From: an uncultured Eubacterium sp.
GTDB lineage: Bacteria > Bacillota > Clostridia > Lachnospirales > Lachnospiraceae
Direction of reading: 5' to 3'
NCBI GenBank assembly: GCA_937915825.1
Contig: CALGGT010000079.1
Location: 1-45,154, forward strand
Length of the DNA stretch: 45,154 bases
Under the pieces are notes generated by a model. The model searched no databases and was not told the origin of the DNA. It saw nothing but the letters and a program-made list of their open reading frames with translations. Below are positions 42,687 to 45,154 of this stretch, piece by piece. Position 1 is the first letter of the stretch. The number at the start of each line of letters is the position of its first letter. A program made the translations under genes and the position numbers.

Positions 42687-43802
42687 ATGCAAATTACAAA
42701 TACAACTAAGGTACAAGAAATTCTTGATACCTATCCTTGGCTGATTGAAAAAGCCAATGATTTTGGGGAAGAAATTGTTCAAATTGTTAATAATAAAGTT
42801 TTACGTTTAATACTTTCTAAGAAGACAATTCATGAAATATGTAAACAATTTAATTTAGATGAAGAACAAGTAATTATCAAAATAAATACTTTATTGAATA
42901 AATGGATAGCGGAAAGAAACGGAAATTATTTATTTAAAGATATTGAAAAGAATAAAATTTCAACGCCTAAATTAAACTGGATTATCGATAAATTACTTGG
43001 TTCAGATTGTGATCAGGCGGAACGTTCTATATTACGTGTTGCAATTTTAACAACCAGTAACAATATGGCGGATTTAACTATAAAGAAAGTTATTCAAAAT
43101 ATAAAAGATTTAGATAATTATTTAACTGAAATTAATAATATTGAATTCAATAATGATAAGGAATCATTCATGCCTTTCACTGAATATAAATTCGTCGCTA
43201 ATTTATCAAACGGAACCGAAGTCGAACTCTGCGAAAATGGTAATAACAAAACCTTATCTTTAGAAACCAAGAAGGAATTTATCGAATTATTACTAAAGAC
43301 GCGTCTGAACGAAGGAAATGTACAAATCCAGTCAATACGAAACGGCCTTGAACAAGTGATCCCTTTCGGTCTTTTAAAATTGTTATCATGGAATGAATTA
43401 GAAATGCTCGTTTGTGGTAAGCCAATATTAGATATTGAATTACTTAAAGAAAATACGCAATATAATGGCTGTAATATAAACGATCAGTTAATCCAAAATT
43501 TCTGGAAATGTCTAGAAGAATTCAGTGCTGAAGAAAGAGCAAGTTATTTAAGATTCGTCTGGGGAAGAAGCAGATTGCCTTTAACTAGTAAGGATTTCCC
43601 TATGCAGCATAGAATTAGTATTAAAAGTCATAATAACCCGGATTTAGCTTTGCCTATGTCTCATACATGCTTTTTCTCGATTGATTTACCGAGATATTCA
43701 AGTTATGAAGTACTTAAAAGCAAATTGAAATATGCCATTACGCATTGTCAAGCGATTGATACCGATATGGTTACGAGAGAAATTTGGGATGATGAAGAAT
43801 AA
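42687..43802 (+). CDS. Chimeric ORF: DUF1858-like N-terminus plus HECT E3 ligase C-terminus
   Basis: 371 residues, A+T-rich. Residues 1-75 fit the bacterial DUF1858 pattern: TTKVQEILDTYPWLIE, then NNKVLRLILSKKTIHE and NLDEEQVIIKINTLL. Residues from about 165 to the end match the last part of the HECT N-lobe (LSNGTEVEL, TRLNEG) and a complete C-lobe. Visible landmarks are GLEQVIPFGLLKLLSWNELE, LVCGKP, FWKCLEEFSAEERASYLRFV, WGRSRLP and LPMSHTCFFSIDLPRYSSYE. The thioester cysteine is Cys 328. The SRLPLTSKDF and AIDTD pieces point to the HERC branch of eukaryotes. A whole HECT domain is about 350 residues; the first half of the N-lobe is absent. TGGAGAA precedes the ATG. Either an assembly chimera with protist DNA fused by chance in frame, or a true transfer. 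Confidence 0.8.
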   Translation: MQITNTTKVQEILDTYPWLIEKANDFGEEIVQIVNNKVLRLILSKKTIHEICKQFNLDEEQVIIKINTLLNKWIAERNGNYLFKDIEKNKISTPKLNWIIDKLLGSDCDQAERSILRVAILTTSNNMADLTIKKVIQNIKDLDNYLTEINNIEFNNDKESFMPFTEYKFVANLSNGTEVELCENGNNKTLSLETKKEFIELLLKTRLNEGNVQIQSIRNGLEQVIPFGLLKLLSWNELEMLVCGKPILDIELLKENTQYNGCNINDQLIQNFWKCLEEFSAEERASYLRFVWGRSRLPLTSKDFPMQHRISIKSHNNPDLALPMSHTCFFSIDLPRYSSYEVLKSKLKYAITHCQAIDTDMVTREIWDDEE

Positions 43803-43815
43803 TATAATTAAGGTA

Positions 43816-43849
43816 TATAATAAGGGAGTGCTGCGCACACAGCACTCCC
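43816..43849 (-). terminator. Terminator of the GIY-YIG gene
   Basis: 10-bp perfect stem GGGAGTGCTG (43,824-43,833) with CAGCACTCCC (43,840-43,849), 6-nt loop, followed on the minus strand by TTATTATA. It lies 22 nt past the stop at 43,872. Confidence 0.8.
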
Positions 43850-43871
43850 GATAAATGAAAAGAAAAACCGA

Positions 43872-44126
43872 TTACTTGCCAGAGTCATTCTGGTTGTACA
43901 GAGGACGGTCGCCGTGGTGATTCTCCTTGTACGTTGCAATTCTATCGGCCTCCCATGCTTCAGCAGCATCACGTGTGGTGATGTTTCCAACCTTGTTTAT
44001 GCTTGTGAATTGCATACCCTCGTTGCGATGCTCGGCTTCTCTGCGATCTAAATCATTGGTAATACCAACATAGACAACTCTGTTGCCGTTGCGAAGCTCG
44101 TACTTATAAGTGTCGCGTTCTGCCAT
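43872..44126 (-). CDS. Small GIY-YIG-domain protein
   Basis: 84 residues. The sequence is almost only a GIY-YIG nuclease fold: YKYELRNGNRVVYVGITNDLDRREAEH (shown here as a motif region, about residues 7-33) gives the Tyr pair of the VYVGIT strand and the Arg of the following helix; WEADRIATY carries the expected metal-site Glu near residue 64, and an Asn ends the fold. Such minimal proteins occur in UvrC/Slx1-like and phage or mobile contexts. The start could be the ATG at 44,126 or 44,132; no strong ribosome site is seen at either. Same strand as the HNH-like gene 140 nt upstream. Confidence 0.7.
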   Translation of the reverse strand: MAERDTYKYELRNGNRVVYVGITNDLDRREAEHRNEGMQFTSINKVGNITTRDAAEAWEADRIATYKENHHGDRPLYNQNDSGK

Positions 44127-44226
44127 AGGCATTGTTGCTTTACGCCTGTCCTTTTGCAGGCCAACATGAAGACTTGCCTAAGGTCTTCGGGTTTGACATC
44201 GGATTAGGCAATCCATTTTTAACTAA

Positions 44227-44255
44227 CTGCCTCAGTAGTTAAACTACCAAGGCAG
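44227..44255 (-). terminator. Hairpin after the HNH-like gene
   Basis: CTGCCT/AGGCAG outer stem with GTAG/CTAC inner stem (44,227-44,255), 12 nt past the stop at 44,267. The minus-strand tract beyond it is only moderately T-rich. Confidence 0.45.
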
Positions 44256-44266
44256 ATTTGAAAAGG

Positions 44267-44542
44267 TTAAGGCAGAATGTCTGTCGGGTCTGATACGCTG
44301 ACCAGAGGTCCTGTAACTGTGAGTTCCTCACCGAACTGGCAATTGCACTTATGGCAAAGCGGGACAATATACCATTTGCGGTTTGAGGAATTTGATAACT
44401 GGACGTGAGCACCGTCTGTTGCTTTGGCCAAGCAGCCGACTTTGTGGCAAAAACTTGCTTTTTTGCCGGTGGCTTTTTCCCAATAGCGAATCCAATTGCC
44501 ATCTCTGTCGCCTTCTCTAAGATTGTGTACTAAATATGTCAT
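44267..44542 (-). CDS. Small HNH-like / zinc-binding protein
   Basis: 91 residues. It has CHKVGC (about 32-37), then DGAHVQ (about 43-48), then WYIVPLCHKCN (about 57-67). Two Cys pairs around an A-H-V strand is the layout of a small HNH (beta-beta-alpha metal) nuclease, with LCHKCN as the last metal pair. I infer a nuclease or zinc-binding fold; the second catalytic His is not certain. No good ribosome site before the ATG, which fits Bacteroidota-type genes better than the GGAGG style of the main genome. Confidence 0.55.
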   Translation of the reverse strand: MTYLVHNLREGDRDGNWIRYWEKATGKKASFCHKVGCLAKATDGAHVQLSNSSNRKWYIVPLCHKCNCQFGEELTVTGPLVSVSDPTDILP

Positions 44543-44916
44543 TCTTAAAGATATTTGTTAAACACCTGCTCCCTGAACAGTTCAGCACAGCTTTGAACTA
44601 GGGCGGGGCAGAGACTGCGGAAATGACCACCGCCGATTAGAATGCATGCAAATAGCATGCCGTAAAGTTGAAATTTGAGCAAAAACCTCAAAAAGAACCG
44701 TAATTTTTTGTAATAAAAGACTTTTAATATGAAATATTTCTAAAAACACGAAAATATAATGTCAATTTGTCAGTTGCTCCGTATTTGTGATTTTGACATC
44801 CTTTTTCACTGTCATTTTGGCAAGAATTTGAAAAATACACTCAAAAAAGTACCTTATATTAAAAATAATGTGTATTTTTGCACTGAAATTATGAGCAAAA
44901 ATCAAAAATCTGCGTT
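44543..44916. other. Divergent intergenic region, no gene seen
   Basis: 374 bp between the minus-strand HNH-like gene and the plus-strand ATPase. A+T-rich, no ORF of note. TATTTTTG at 44,873-44,880 fits the Bacteroidota -7 pattern TAnnTTTG, but no matching -33 TTTG is at the right distance, so the promoter is not called. Confidence 0.4.
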
Positions 44917-45154
44917 ATGATTACAGGCTTTACAGTAGAGAACTATCGTTCTATTGACGAAGAAGTATCCTTGTCGTTTGATGCATCTACAGGCATAAAA
45001 GACATGGATAATAGAGGGTATACCATAGTTGCAAATTCACGGGTTCTTAATGCTATGGCCTTTTTCGGAGCAAATTCCAGTGGCAAATCAAATGTGTTCA
45101 AGGCTGTTAATTGTATGAGAAGCATTATAATACAGTCTGTAAGGCTAAACACAG
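44917..45154 (+). CDS. AAA family ATPase (OLD/RloA-like), 5' part only
   Basis: 79 codons up to the window end. It starts MITGFTVENYRSIDEEVSL, the N-terminal strand pair of SMC/ABC-like ATPases in the AAA_15/AAA_21 group. The Walker A GANSSGKSN follows at residues 57-65. Relatives include OLD-family nucleases and the ATPases of RloA/RloB and similar anti-phage units. The signature, Walker B and any nuclease domain are beyond the window, so the exact system cannot be named. Confidence 0.75.
   Translation, partial: MITGFTVENYRSIDEEVSLSFDASTGIKDMDNRGYTIVANSRVLNAMAFFGANSSGKSNVFKAVNCMRSIIIQSVRLNT

Noticed and set aside
1..45154. CRISPR array, tRNA, rRNA or prophage in the main segment
   Set aside because: No regularly spaced repeats, cloverleaf or rRNA-like sequence or phage structural genes were seen between 1,004 and 42,203; the repeats near 38.3 kb are only two copies.

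Overview
The core of the window (about 1,000-42,203) is one continuous chromosomal segment of a Firmicute, most likely a Lachnospiraceae-type Clostridium. The grounds are the gene content and order (mraZ-rsmH-ftsL-PBP-mraY-murD-ftsW-ftsQ-ftsZ, and murF-priA-def-fmt-rsmB-rlmN-prpC-prkC-rsgA-rpe), a CIRCE/HrcA heat-shock operator, strong GGAGG ribosome sites, GTG and TTG starts, a DUF6062 protein and a eukaryote-type HisA. No 16S or other decisive taxonomic marker is present, so genus is not claimed.

Layout. 1-~990: very A+T-rich piece with a broken N-terminal fragment of recG, unlike the rest. 1,004-3,150: groES-groEL with CIRCE, promoter and terminator, all on the minus strand. 3,378-4,145: the only plus-strand gene of the left half, a DUF6062 protein. 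4,201-9,144, minus: glnS, a SleB-type cell-wall hydrolase, and a thrC-hisA pair. 9,152-21,950, minus: the division and cell-wall (dcw) cluster from mraZ to ftsZ, continuing into secG, rnr and smpB. 22,001-36,114, minus: a tightly packed run murF-priA-def-fmt-rsmB-rlmN-prpC-prkC-rsgA-rpe-ychF-lgt, closed by a terminator. 36,137-38,139, minus: dapA-dapB behind a lysine riboswitch. 38,162-38,484: a non-coding repeat cluster. 38,575-42,203, plus: carB, then the first 62 codons of typA.

At about 42,203 typA stops abruptly and the sequence changes character. The remaining 3 kb is a patchwork: the tail of a surface or tail-fibre-like protein with a terminator; an A+T-rich ORF that joins a bacterial DUF1858-like N-terminus to the C-terminal half of a classical eukaryotic (HERC-like) HECT ubiquitin ligase domain; a GIY-YIG and an HNH-like small protein on the minus strand; and the first 79 codons of an AAA ATPase running off the end. 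The simplest reading is that both ends are chimeric joins from metagenome or single-cell assembly. The HECT ORF is still the most surprising object in the window.

How it fits together: the central 38 kb is core machinery. It covers protein folding (GroESL), peptidoglycan precursors and septation (dcw, murF, lysine-pathway dapA/dapB feeding cross-links), translation and ribosome quality (glnS, smpB, rnr, def, fmt, rsmB, rlmN, rsgA, typA), and the PrkC/PrpC kinase-phosphatase pair that senses cell-wall fragments. Sequence-visible control includes HrcA/CIRCE, MraZ boxes and a lysine riboswitch with its attenuator. No tRNA, rRNA, CRISPR array or insertion sequence was seen.
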